Assembly (NCBI GenBank): GCA_947367855.1
Contig: CANBFE010000029.1
Coordinates: 1 to 50,471, forward strand
Source of the DNA: an uncultured Lachnospiraceae bacterium
Lineage (GTDB): Bacteria; Bacillota; Clostridia; Lachnospirales; Lachnospiraceae
Direction: 5' to 3'
Length of the DNA: 50,471 nucleotides
Shown here: positions 23,958 through 32,047 of the stretch, one piece after another
Layout: every line of letters starts with the position of its first letter
How positions within the stretch are numbered: position 1 is the stretch's first letter
Made by a program: the position numbers and the translations under genes
The notes under the pieces: generated by a model
What the model was told of the DNA's origin: nothing
Seen by the model: only the letters and a program-made list of their open reading frames with translations
The model's database searches: none

Positions 23958-24653
23958 GTGGGTAAACTGTTTAAAAAATTGAAAAAACTGATTCCGGAAT
24001 ACGGCGTGATGCCCCTGCTCATTGCCGTGACCCTGAATTTTTCGGTGTACGGCGGGGCAAGGGTGATTGCGGGAAACTGGAAGCACCATAATATACAGGG
24101 AGAGCTGGACGGAATGATTCCTTTTCTTCCATTTACCGTGGTGATCTATCTGGGATGCTACCTTTTCTGGATCGTCAATTATATTCTGATCGCAAGAAGG
24201 GGAAAGCGGGAGGTCTGCCAGTTTTTTTCCGCGGACTTTCTCTCCCGCCTGATCTGTTTTGCCATTTACCTGCTCTATCCCACCACCAATGTGCGGCCCG
24301 CGGTGGAGCCGGAAGGTATCTGGAACCAGCTGATGATTTTCCTGTATACCATTGATGCGGCGGATAATCTGTTTCCGTCCATCCACTGCCTGGTGAGCTG
24401 GTTCTGCTTTGCGGGGCTGCGGGGGGAAAGCCGGATTCCCCGCTGGTATAAGGCTGCATCCTGTGTGATGGCGGTGATGGTCTGTATCTCCACCCTGACC
24501 ACAAAGCAGCATGTGATTGTGGACGTGGCGGGGGGCGTGGCCCTGGCTGAGCTATGCCTGTGGATCGGGAAGCGGCCCAAAGTGTGGAAAACCTATGAGA
24601 AACTCCTGGATGAGATTGACGGAAAACTTCTTCTGGAAGGGGGAGGCGCCTAG
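23958..24653 (+). CDS. PAP2 family membrane phosphatase
   Basis: A 231-residue membrane protein with about six spans. The PAP2 catalytic signs are PSIHCLVSW (serine-x-histidine motif) and KQHVIVDVAGGV (third motif with His and Asp). Members remove phosphate from lipid phosphates such as phosphatidic acid, phosphatidylglycerol phosphate or undecaprenyl pyrophosphate, or move phospho-head groups. The start is GTG, 5 bases after AGGAGG. The stop overlaps the next gene by one base. Two phosphatidylserine/ethanolamine genes follow further on, so a role in lipid metabolism is likely. The exact substrate is not predictable. Confidence 0.85.
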   Translation: MGKLFKKLKKLIPEYGVMPLLIAVTLNFSVYGGARVIAGNWKHHNIQGELDGMIPFLPFTVVIYLGCYLFWIVNYILIARRGKREVCQFFSADFLSRLICFAIYLLYPTTNVRPAVEPEGIWNQLMIFLYTIDAADNLFPSIHCLVSWFCFAGLRGESRIPRWYKAASCVMAVMVCISTLTTKQHVIVDVAGGVALAELCLWIGKRPKVWKTYEKLLDEIDGKLLLEGGGA

Positions 24654-25675
24654 TGCATTCGAAAAAGAAGATAATAGGCAATGGTATTTTCCTGATGGCG
24701 GTTTTTGCGCTTACCATGCACGGGGTATTTCACGGGGAGGACCTGGGGGCCATGATGGATGCCATCCGTGAGGTGAATGCAGGAATGCTGATTCCCGGGG
24801 TGGCGTTGGTCTTGTTTTTCATCTGGGGGGAGTCCATCATCCTGTGGTATATGATGACTTCCTTCGGCATCCGGCTGAAAAAGCGGATCTGCTTTCTGTT
24901 TTCCTCCGTGGGCTTTTTCTTCAGCTGTATCACTCCTTCCGCCAGCGGCGGCCAGCCCATGCAGATTTATTACATGAAAAAGGAAAAGATACCCATTCCG
25001 GTGGCCACCGTGATTTTGATGATCGTGACCATTACATATAAACTGGTATTGGTTGTGATCGGAGCAGGGGTACTCCTGTTTGGCGGGGGTTTTAAAGACC
25101 GGTATCTTGGAGAAATACTGCCGGTATTTTATCTGGGGGTGCTGTTGAACGTATTCTGCGTTACCTTTATGACGGTCCTGGTATTTCATCCGGTTCTGGC
25201 GGAACGCATTCTTACCTGGGGGATGAGATGCCTGGAAAAAATGCGGTTTCTGAGGCATAAGGAAGAGAGGGGCAGGAAGCTCCAAAAGGCCATGGAGGTA
25301 TACAGGGAGACTGCGGCGTATCTTGAGAAGCACAGGAAAGTGCTCCTGTGGGTAATACTCATCACATTTGTGCAGCGTTTTGCCCTGTTTGGGGTGACCT
25401 GGATCGTGTATCTGGCGTTTGGACTGTCAGGCGCCAATGCGTGGGATGTGGTGATGCTGCAGGCGGTGATCTCGGTTTCGGTGGATATGCTTCCCCTTCC
25501 GGGGGGAATGGGCATCAGTGAAGCTTTGTTTCTGCGGATTTTCCCCGGGATTTTCCAGGGGATGCTGCTGCCCGGCATGGTGGTTTCCAGAGGGCTTGGG
25601 TATTATAGCCAGCTGCTGATCAGCGCTGTTTTCACCATTGTGGCCCAATTTTACTATTCCCTGCGGCGAAAATAG
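24653..25675 (+). CDS. Flippase-like membrane protein (lysylphosphatidylglycerol synthase TM family)
   Basis: A 340-residue integral membrane protein of the LPG-synthase transmembrane/UPF0104 family. Marks are TPSASGGQPMQIYYMKKEKI and the C-terminal LPLPGGMGISEALFLRIF. It lacks the soluble lysyl-transferase domain of MprF, so it is the flippase-like part alone. The GTG start overlaps the preceding stop by one base and has GGGGGAGG upstream, indicating a two-gene operon with the PAP2 protein. This pairing suggests joint handling of a membrane lipid. Which lipid is moved is unknown. Confidence 0.84.
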   Translation: MHSKKKIIGNGIFLMAVFALTMHGVFHGEDLGAMMDAIREVNAGMLIPGVALVLFFIWGESIILWYMMTSFGIRLKKRICFLFSSVGFFFSCITPSASGGQPMQIYYMKKEKIPIPVATVILMIVTITYKLVLVVIGAGVLLFGGGFKDRYLGEILPVFYLGVLLNVFCVTFMTVLVFHPVLAERILTWGMRCLEKMRFLRHKEERGRKLQKAMEVYRETAAYLEKHRKVLLWVILITFVQRFALFGVTWIVYLAFGLSGANAWDVVMLQAVISVSVDMLPLPGGMGISEALFLRIFPGIFQGMLLPGMVVSRGLGYYSQLLISAVFTIVAQFYYSLRRK

Positions 25676-25702
25676 TAGTTTTAGGGGAAAAGTGCACGGT
25701 TT

Positions 25703-25732
25703 TTGTGGACAATTATTTTCCGGTGGTATACA
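25703..25732 (+). promoter_or_regulatory. Promoter of pssA-psd
   Basis: TTGTGG (25703-25708), 18 bases, TATACA (25727-25732), with TG at the extended -10 position. The leader to the GTG at 25881 is long, about 140 bases, and contains the hairpin at 25765-25786. Confidence 0.55.
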
Positions 25733-25764
25733 ATGGATAGGAAACATACACTTTTTGCGGGAGA

Positions 25765-25786
25765 CCGGGACAGTGTTCTGTTCCGG
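25765..25786 (+). other. Stable hairpin in the pssA leader
   Basis: CCGGGACAG-TGTT-CTGTTCCGG forms a 9-bp stem with one G-U pair. No T-run follows, so it is not a terminator. It may be a leader structure; I recognise no riboswitch. Confidence 0.5.
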
Positions 25787-25880
25787 ACTGTATGCAGGCG
25801 GTGAAAATACCGGGAATAAAGAGTGCGAATGCCGTGTAGATTAAAAGAAGGGGATAGGAATAAGACGAGGAGGAGTTCAT

Positions 25881-26537
25881 GTGATAGGATTTTATGATTA
25901 TACTGTGATACTGACCTATATCAGCTTTATATCAGCTGTGGCAGGTATTTTTTCCGCATCTACCATGCAGCTGCGCTGGGCAATTTTCTTTCTGGCTTTT
26001 TCCGGACTCTGCGATATGTTTGACGGCAAGATCGCAAGAACGAAAAAGAATCGCACTGAGGATGAACAGGCATTTGGAATTCAGATAGATTCTCTGTGTG
26101 ATATCGTCTGCTTCGGTGTACTTCCCATTGTCATCTGTTATAAACTGGGTATGGACCATATCTACAGCATGGCCATCCTGGCGCTCTACGGACTGGCCGG
26201 GCTTATACGTCTGGGGTATTTTAATGTGATGGAGGCCAAGCGGCAGGCGGAAGAAGGGGGGGCGCGTAAATATTATCAGGGACTGCCCATCACTTCAATG
26301 GCCATAGCGCTGCCCATTCTGTTTCTGGTTTCCCCATTGTTTCCCAGTCACATTGCCTTTATCGTAGTGCTGCATATTGCGGTGGCCCTGGTGGGTTTTC
26401 TGTTCATCTTTGACTTTAAGGTAAGGAAGCCTTCCGTGAAACAGGTGTTTGTGATTGTGGCGGTGGTGGCCGCCGCTGTGGCAGTGATCGTTTTTGCCTG
26501 GCGGGGATGGTGGAGCCTGGTGAATACCAGGGGATAG
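25881..26537 (+). CDS. pssA: CDP-diacylglycerol--serine O-phosphatidyltransferase
   Basis: PssA joins CDP-diacylglycerol with serine to give phosphatidylserine and CMP at the membrane. The 218 residues carry the CDP-alcohol motif, here FDGKIARTKKN...FGIQIDSLCD (D-G-x2-A-R, then G-x3-D-x3-D), with the longer spacing of 12 residues seen in many Firmicute PssA proteins. About six membrane segments follow. The start is GTG at 25881, preceded by GAGGAGGAG. Psd follows after 65 bases, so both steps to phosphatidylethanolamine are encoded together. The assignment is strong because of this pairing. Confidence 0.9.
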   Translation: MIGFYDYTVILTYISFISAVAGIFSASTMQLRWAIFFLAFSGLCDMFDGKIARTKKNRTEDEQAFGIQIDSLCDIVCFGVLPIVICYKLGMDHIYSMAILALYGLAGLIRLGYFNVMEAKRQAEEGGARKYYQGLPITSMAIALPILFLVSPLFPSHIAFIVVLHIAVALVGFLFIFDFKVRKPSVKQVFVIVAVVAAAVAVIVFAWRGWWSLVNTRG

Positions 26538-26602
26538 TTCCGGAAAGGCACAGTCCGCTGAATGTTACTGTTGTTTTGGAAAAAGAAAAGGGGAGAAATC
26601 GT

Positions 26603-27469
26603 ATGCACTTAATTGCTGACAGAAAAGGAAATGTTACGGAGGAGAATTCTCTGCAGGAATGCCTGTTGGAGAGACTGTACGGACACGCGGTGGGGAGGGT
26701 TTTGCTCAAACCCCTGGTTTCCCCGCTTTTTTCCAGGATTAGCGCAGCATTCCTGGATTCCGGGGTTTCCAGGTTTATGATCCGGCCGTTTATCCGCAGC
26801 CATGCCATTGATATGTGGGAATACCGGCCAAAAAATTATGCTTCCTTCAATGACTTTTTTACCAGAAGGCTGGTAAAAGGGGCGCGGAAGGTGGAGAAGG
26901 CGGCGGAAGTTCTGGTGAGTCCCTGTGACAGTCGGCTCAGCGTCTGTAAAATTACGGAGGACTGTACTTTCCGGGTGAAGCAGACGCACTATACAGTGGA
27001 AAGTCTTCTGAAGGACAAAAAGCTGGCAGGGGAATTTGCAGGGGGCTATGTGTGGATGTTCCGGCTGTGCCCGGAGGATTATCATCGTTATATATATGCT
27101 GACGGAGGCACTATACGGAAATTCGTCAGGGTGATGGGAGTGCTGCACACGGTAAATCCCGTGGCCAATGACTATTTTCCCGTGTACAGTGAAAATGCCA
27201 GGGAATACTGCATTCTGGAGTCTGAGGGATTCGGACGCATGATTCAGATGGAAGTCGGGGCAATGATGGTGAGCCGGATTATAAATCATCCGAGAGGAAG
27301 TGTTGTGCGCAGAGGATGGGAGAAGGGCAGATTTGCCTTCGGCGGTTCCACTGTGATACTGATCACCCGGAAGGGAGCGGCAGAACCCGACGGGGACATT
27401 CTGAAAAATTCCGTTCAGGGCATGGAGACCAGAGTTCGTCTGGGAGAACGTGTAGGAGCCAGGGAGTAA
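26603..27469 (+). CDS. psd: Phosphatidylserine decarboxylase proenzyme
   Basis: Psd removes CO2 from phosphatidylserine to give phosphatidylethanolamine. The 288-residue proenzyme should cut itself before the serine in FAFGGSTVIL near the C-terminus, turning it into the pyruvoyl cofactor. CPEDYHRYIYADGG holds the conserved histidine and SPCDSRL the conserved aspartate region. KNYASFNDFFTRRL is also typical. The ATG at 26603 follows AAGGGGAG; an in-frame extension into pssA is not needed. It is the second and last gene of the operon, closed by a terminator 6 bases after the stop. Confidence 0.93.
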   Translation: MHLIADRKGNVTEENSLQECLLERLYGHAVGRVLLKPLVSPLFSRISAAFLDSGVSRFMIRPFIRSHAIDMWEYRPKNYASFNDFFTRRLVKGARKVEKAAEVLVSPCDSRLSVCKITEDCTFRVKQTHYTVESLLKDKKLAGEFAGGYVWMFRLCPEDYHRYIYADGGTIRKFVRVMGVLHTVNPVANDYFPVYSENAREYCILESEGFGRMIQMEVGAMMVSRIINHPRGSVVRRGWEKGRFAFGGSTVILITRKGAAEPDGDILKNSVQGMETRVRLGERVGARE

Positions 27470-27475
27470 GTTTTT

Positions 27476-27507
27476 CCGCCACTATCTTCGGTAGTGGCGG
27501 ATTTTTT
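27476..27507 (+). terminator. Intrinsic terminator of pssA-psd
   Basis: CCGCCACTA and TAGTGGCGG around TCTTCGG, followed by ATTTTTT. The right arm is 41 bases from the end of the convergent LacI gene; on the minus strand no T-run follows the stem. Confidence 0.9.
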
Positions 27508-27541
27508 GTGTGTGCTATTCCGCAGATGCGGTACCGGACGT

Positions 27542-28531
27542 TCACGGCGCCGGTCCTGTGGAGTTTCTGACAATCAGTGTGGCCCGCAGAAGGATGGAGC
27601 CGATGGCCACCCTGTTTAACAGACAGGACAGGGCGTAAAAGCCGCATTTTCCGATGGCGGTGCGGTCCTGGCGTATGGTGGTCAGGGGAGGCAGGGTATG
27701 TGCGGTCATGGGGAGGTCGTCAAATCCCACAATGCTCACATCCTCCGGAATGCGGATTCCCCTGTCGTCACATTCCGTGATGGCAGAGATGGCGCGGATA
27801 TCATGGGAGAAGAGAATGGCAGTGACGCCCTCCTCCACCAGCCTGGGGATATATTTTCTGGTGGAATCATTCACATAGTAACCCAGGCCGATGTAATTTT
27901 CATTGATTTCCAGACCGTATTTCTCCATGGCATTGATATAGGCATTGTATCTGGCTTTCAGAACGTAAGATTCCAGAGGGCCGGAGATAAGGCCTATTTT
28001 TTTATGGCCCAGGGCGGTGAGATGCTTTACCGCCAGTTCGAAGCCCTCCTGGCTGTCGCAGCCAACGGAAGCCAGGTAAGGATTTCCCTTGATATAATTG
28101 TCATACAGCACGGCGGGGATTCTGGAGGTGCGAAACTCGCTCATCCAGGGATCCAGAAGAGTGAGGCCCAGAATGAAGGAGGCCTGGTAACCGTGCTCCA
28201 TCATGAATACGCTGTAGGGAATCCCCCGTTGGAATTCCATATTGATGGGAACGATATCCACTGTCCATCCGTCGGGCTCTGCCATCTGCTTGAAGCCCAG
28301 GATAATGTCGTGGCCGAACTGGTTTGGCGTCTGGAACTCCATGTTTTCCACCAGAATGCAGAGGGCCTTCCGCTCCCTTTGCTGGCGTCTGTTGACATAG
28401 CCAAGCTCCACTGCGGTTTCCAGAATTTTCTTCCGCATCTCCTCGCTGACGTCCCTGGCGTTGTTCAAACCTTTGGAAACCGTGCTTTTGGATATTCCAA
28501 GCCTTGCGGCGATGTCGTTAATGGTTGCCAT
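27542..28531 (-). CDS. LacI family transcriptional regulator
   Basis: A 329-residue repressor-type protein. Residues 1-50 form the LacI helix-turn-helix and hinge (TINDIAARLGISKSTVSKGLN); the rest is a periplasmic-binding-protein-like effector domain, with ISIVGFDD-type motif seen as VSIVGFDDLPM. It is transcribed away from malE-malF-malG and is the obvious local regulator of that operon, with a maltodextrin or a sugar phosphate as effector (inference). The ATG at 28531 has GAGGAGG upstream; an in-frame extension further up would cross the promoter. Its promoter and several palindromes lie in the shared 456-base spacer. Confidence 0.9.
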   Translation of the reverse strand: MATINDIAARLGISKSTVSKGLNNARDVSEEMRKKILETAVELGYVNRRQQRERKALCILVENMEFQTPNQFGHDIILGFKQMAEPDGWTVDIVPINMEFQRGIPYSVFMMEHGYQASFILGLTLLDPWMSEFRTSRIPAVLYDNYIKGNPYLASVGCDSQEGFELAVKHLTALGHKKIGLISGPLESYVLKARYNAYINAMEKYGLEINENYIGLGYYVNDSTRKYIPRLVEEGVTAILFSHDIRAISAITECDDRGIRIPEDVSIVGFDDLPMTAHTLPPLTTIRQDRTAIGKCGFYALSCLLNRVAIGSILLRATLIVRNSTGPAP

Positions 28532-28592
28532 AAGCGGGACCTCCTCAAAAATTTTGTGAAAAATAACAACAATTTTATATTCTGCTACAAGG

Positions 28593-28621
28593 ATTATAGC
28601 AAGAAGCAGAAGAAAATACAA
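28593..28621 (-). promoter_or_regulatory. Promoter of the LacI-type regulator
   Basis: On the minus strand TTGTAT (28616-28621) is 17 bases from a perfect TATAAT (28593-28598). The leader to the ATG would be about 55 bases. Confidence 0.8.
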
Positions 28622-28782
28622 GTCTGTCATCGAAACTTGAAAGAAGAAAAATTGCGAAAAAACAATGAAATTATGAATAAAATAAAATGGAATTAAAAAT
28701 AACAGAGCAGAAAAGACAGTAAAATAAAGAAAAATACAAAGGGAATATACTGTCAGGTCATGCGGGCAGCCAATTCCGATAA

Positions 28783-28852
28783 ACGAAACCTGGAAATAAA
28801 AGTTTCGTCTATTTGTTTCGCTATTGTTTTCGAAAACGGATGCAATTTGCAT
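28783..28852. promoter_or_regulatory. Candidate operators: cluster of palindromes upstream of malE
   Basis: Three elements are visible: ACGAAAC-12 bases-GTTTCGT (28783-28808), the perfect GTTTTCGAAAAC (28826-28837) with a CG centre as usual for LacI-family operators, and ATGCAA-T-TTGCAT (28840-28852). A further GTTTCG half-site lies at 28815-28820. They sit 50-120 bases before the malE -35 box. Binding by the adjacent regulator is inferred. Confidence 0.5.
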
Positions 28853-28904
28853 AAATATGGGGCAAAAAGTCAGTAATTATCAATAATTGTGCACAAATTG
28901 AGGG

Positions 28905-28933
28905 TTGACGCAATTCTAAAAATATGATATTTT
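28905..28933 (+). promoter_or_regulatory. Promoter of malE-malF-malG
   Basis: TTGACG (28905-28910), 17 bases, TATTTT (28928-28933), with TGA forming an extended -10. The leader is about 48 bases. Confidence 0.7.
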
Positions 28934-28987
28934 TTTGCTAACGAAATTGAAAGAAACAATAAAAAATTTCTAAAGGAGGATTTCTAC

Positions 28988-30355
28988 ATGAAAAAGAAAA
29001 AGTTTTGTGCATTAATGCTGACAGCGGCTATGGCGGCTACGCTTCTGGCCGGATGCGGCAATGACGGCGCTTCTCAGGGAAGCTCTTCTCAGGGAAGCTC
29101 TTCTCAGGGAAGCTCTTCCCAGGGAGATTCTTCCCAGGAAGGCAGCTCCCAGAGTGAGGCATCCCAGGGAGACGAAAGCACGTCAGGGGGGGCAGCTTCC
29201 GGTGAGACACAGGACATCGCCCTGAAAGTATGGTGCCCTCAGAACCAGATTGACACAGGCACCATGAGCCAGATGCAGGAAGCTTTCGCTGCCGCGCATC
29301 CGGAGTACAACATCACCTGGACCACCGAGGTGGTAGGCGAGGACAAGTGTCAGGATGAGGTGCTGAAGGATGTAGGCAATGCCGCAGACGTATTCCTGTT
29401 TTCCAATGACCAGCTTCCGCAGCTGGTAGAGGCAGGCGCTATCGCACAGCTGGGCGGCGACACCGAGGCCATGGTGAGAAACGACATGGCGGATTCCGTT
29501 AAGGATACCGTAATGATCGACGATAAGGTTTACGGGATTCCTTTCACCCACAATACCTTCTTTATGTATTATGACAAGACGATCCTGGATGAGTCCGATA
29601 TTACATCCCTGGAGAAGATTATGGCAAAAGAGACAGCCGACGATGTGTATAACTATTACTTCGAGTCAGCAGGCGGCTGGAAGCTGGGCTGCTACTATTA
29701 CGGAGCAGGCTGCAGCATCTTCGGACCTGACGGAAGCGACCTTTCCGCAGGTGTGGACTGGAATAGTGAAACAGGTCTGGCAGTTACAAACTACCTTATC
29801 GACCTGATCAACAATCCCAAATGTGCTTTTGACGGCGAGATTACCGTAAGCGAACTGATTGAGAGCCACAGGCTTGGGGCATGGTTCGACGGAAGCTGGA
29901 ACTATCAGCTCTACAAGGATGCGTTGGGCGATGACCTGGGAATGGCTGTTATTCCTACCTTTAATCCCGACGGCACGGACTATCAGCTGTTAGGCTTCTA
30001 CGGCTCCAAGGCAATCGGCGTAAACGCACAGTCCAAGAATATGGCGGCGGCAGTTCAGTTTGCGGCATTTATCGGAAACGAAGAGAACCAGATCCTGCGC
30101 TACGAGCTGTCTCAGCAGGTTCCCGCCAACAAGGCAGCAGGAGCCAGTGAGAAAGTTCTGGCTGACCCTCTGGCAACCGTGCTTATCAACGAGTCCAATA
30201 CAGCCAGTGTGGCACAGCCCGTCAACAGCACCTTCAGCGCAAGGTACTGGTCTTATGCAGGCGCAATCCCCACCGAGATCAGAAGCGGTGAGATCACAAA
30301 GGAAAACGCACAGGAGAAACTGGACGCATTCGTTGCGGCTATGACAGCTGAATAA
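28988..30355 (+). CDS. malE: Maltodextrin-type ABC importer, solute-binding lipoprotein
   Basis: A 455-residue binding lipoprotein. The signal peptide ends in the lipobox LLAGC (Cys22), followed by a low-complexity linker built of repeated SSSQG units and Ser/Glu/Gln residues to about residue 75. The mature domain is a family 1-type maltose/oligosaccharide binding protein. The neighbours (MalF- and MalG-type permeases, pullulanase, MalQ) make maltodextrin the likely ligand, although sequence alone does not prove it. A strong AAAGGAGGA site precedes the ATG. A large hairpin in the 300-base gap after it may separate or stabilise its message from that of malF. Confidence 0.85.
   Translation: MKKKKFCALMLTAAMAATLLAGCGNDGASQGSSSQGSSSQGSSSQGDSSQEGSSQSEASQGDESTSGGAASGETQDIALKVWCPQNQIDTGTMSQMQEAFAAAHPEYNITWTTEVVGEDKCQDEVLKDVGNAADVFLFSNDQLPQLVEAGAIAQLGGDTEAMVRNDMADSVKDTVMIDDKVYGIPFTHNTFFMYYDKTILDESDITSLEKIMAKETADDVYNYYFESAGGWKLGCYYYGAGCSIFGPDGSDLSAGVDWNSETGLAVTNYLIDLINNPKCAFDGEITVSELIESHRLGAWFDGSWNYQLYKDALGDDLGMAVIPTFNPDGTDYQLLGFYGSKAIGVNAQSKNMAAAVQFAAFIGNEENQILRYELSQQVPANKAAGASEKVLADPLATVLINESNTASVAQPVNSTFSARYWSYAGAIPTEIRSGEITKENAQEKLDAFVAAMTAE
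29067..29130 (+). repeat. 15-base tandem repeat coding the SSSQG linker
   Basis: A 15-base unit (GGAAGCTCTTCTCAG) repeats about three times, then continues in diverged form. It codes for SSSQG. The exactness of the first copies suggests recent slippage, so the length may differ among strains. Confidence 0.8.
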
Positions 30356-30655
30356 AATCCGGCCTGACCTGAATAACCTGATACATACAGGGGAGTGGCG
30401 GGATACCTGATCCCAACCCTCCACAGCATCGGTAATGGGACAGGGTATTCCCTGCCCTCCCCTTTATGTTCCATAATTGTTCCCAAATTCAAACCAATCG
30501 AAATCAGTCCATATTTTTAAAACATATCAAAGCAGCAGCAGCCCATCCGGTACCCTCCATAGGATGCAGCGACACAAGTCCCTGTGGCCTGGAAGCGTGT
30601 GCCCGGATGCGGATATGGGAGGGGTGGCTGCGTAACTATAATTAGGAGGTTTCCG
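30356..30655 (+). other. 300-base spacer between malE and malF
   Basis: It contains the long imperfect hairpin at 30390-30462. The second half (30470-30640) shows no clear structure, ORF or promoter; a TATAAT at 30637 touches the malF ribosome site and is not usable. Confidence 0.7.
30390..30462 (+). other. Large imperfect stem-loop between malE and malF
   Basis: GGGGAG pairs with CTCCCC, GG with CC, GGGA with TCCC, TACC with GGTA, and an inner TCCCA with TGGGA. The whole structure covers 73 bases, with small bulges. TTTATGTT follows, a poor U-tract, so it is more likely an mRNA processing or stabilising element than an efficient terminator. Confidence 0.6.
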
Positions 30656-32047
30656 ATGGGACTTTTTAAAAAAGCATCGCTGAAATATGACAGACCCAGG
30701 GATGAGGCCATATCTCAGGTATTTAAAAAAGGCGATACCATGACCAGGCTGTCATTCCTCGTTTTCGGACTTGGCAATATTGTGAATAAACAGATCGTCA
30801 GGGGTCTGATCTTCCTGGCGTTGGAAATTCTGTATCTGATTTACATGGCTCTCTTTGGCATTGGGTTCCTTGGCGATTTTATTACCCTGGGCACCGTGGA
30901 ACAGGGGCAGGTGTACAATGAGGCTCTGGGAATTTACGAATATTCCCTGGGGGATAATTCCATGCTCTGTCTGCTCTACGGCGTAATTACTTTGGTGCTG
31001 ACTGCAGCTGTCATCTTTCTGGCCTGCATGTCCGGAAAGAGCGCATACTGCACTCAGGTTCGCAAGGAAAAGGGACAGCATATCCCCGGCTTTAAGGATG
31101 ATATCAGATCCCTGTTTGAAGAGAATCTGCATGCATTCCTGCTGTCTCTGCCCATTATAGGAATTCTTGTCTTTACCATAGTGCCGCTGGTATTTATGAT
31201 TCTGATTGCATTTACCAGCTATGACCACGAGCATCAGCCTCCCGGAGCCCTGTTTTCCTGGGTAGGACTGGCTAACTTCAAGTCCCTTATCGCTTCCAGC
31301 AGCTCCCTGGCCACCACCTTCTGGCCGGTACTGGGATGGACGCTGATCTGGGCGGTATCGGCTACGGTAACCTGTTACATCCTGGGACTGCTGTTGGCGC
31401 TTCTGATCAACCGCAAGGGCACCAAGGGCAAGGGATTCTGGAGATTTATGTTTGTGCTGTCCGTGGCTGTGCCTCAGTTCGTTACCCTGCTGACCATGAG
31501 GACCATCTTCAATGCCAACGGACCGGTGAATGTACTGCTGAGAGGTTTCGGACTCATCGGGGCAACGGAATCCATTCCTTTTTTCACGGATCCTTTGCTG
31601 GCGAAGATCACTATCATCTGCATCAATATCTGGATCGGCGTGCCCTTTACCATGCTGTCCACCACGGGTATCCTGCAGAATATTCCGGCGGATCTGTATG
31701 AAGCGGCGAAGATTGACGGAGCAAGCGCGCCCGTTATTTTCCGGAAGATTACACTTCCCTACATGCTGTTCGTGATGACGCCCAACCTGATCACTTCCTT
31801 TACGGGAAATATCAACAACTTCAACGTGATTTTCCTGTTGTCGGGCGGCGGACCGGACTCCCTGGAATACTACTACGCGGGTAAGACGGACCTGTTGGTA
31901 ACCTGGCTGTACAAACTGACCATTACTCAGAAGGACTACAACCTGGGTGCGGTTATCGGTATCCTGGTGTTTATTATCCTTGCAACTCTGTCACTGTTAA
32001 CCTACCACCGTACAGGTGCTTATAAAGATGAGGGGGCGTTCCAATAA
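30656..32047 (+). CDS. malF: Maltodextrin-type ABC importer permease, MalF type
   Basis: A 463-residue permease. The N-terminal part up to about residue 170 has extra membrane segments, as in MalF-type proteins of Firmicutes, and then the standard core follows. The EAA loop reads EAAKIDGASAPVIFRK with ITLPYM. FNVIFLLSGGGP near the C-terminal part is typical for maltose-type permeases. The ATG at 30656 follows AGGAGG by 6 bases; in-frame codons further upstream have no site. Its stop shares one base with the malG start (TAATG), so the two are coupled. The ATPase is missing here and is probably a shared MsmX-type protein. Confidence 0.88.
   Translation: MGLFKKASLKYDRPRDEAISQVFKKGDTMTRLSFLVFGLGNIVNKQIVRGLIFLALEILYLIYMALFGIGFLGDFITLGTVEQGQVYNEALGIYEYSLGDNSMLCLLYGVITLVLTAAVIFLACMSGKSAYCTQVRKEKGQHIPGFKDDIRSLFEENLHAFLLSLPIIGILVFTIVPLVFMILIAFTSYDHEHQPPGALFSWVGLANFKSLIASSSSLATTFWPVLGWTLIWAVSATVTCYILGLLLALLINRKGTKGKGFWRFMFVLSVAVPQFVTLLTMRTIFNANGPVNVLLRGFGLIGATESIPFFTDPLLAKITIICINIWIGVPFTMLSTTGILQNIPADLYEAAKIDGASAPVIFRKITLPYMLFVMTPNLITSFTGNINNFNVIFLLSGGGPDSLEYYYAGKTDLLVTWLYKLTITQKDYNLGAVIGILVFIILATLSLLTYHRTGAYKDEGAFQ

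Larger units (their letters stand above)
28532..28987. other. Divergent regulatory spacer between LacI gene and malE
   Basis: This 456-base, AT-rich, gene-free stretch holds the minus-strand promoter of the regulator (28593-28621), several LacI-like palindromes and half-sites (28783-28852), and the malE promoter (28905-28933). The part from 28622 to 28780 shows nothing I can name. Confidence 0.75.

Noticed and set aside
30637..30642. TATAAT just before malF
   Set aside because: It lies directly before the ribosome site, so a transcript starting there would lack that site; no -35 is present.
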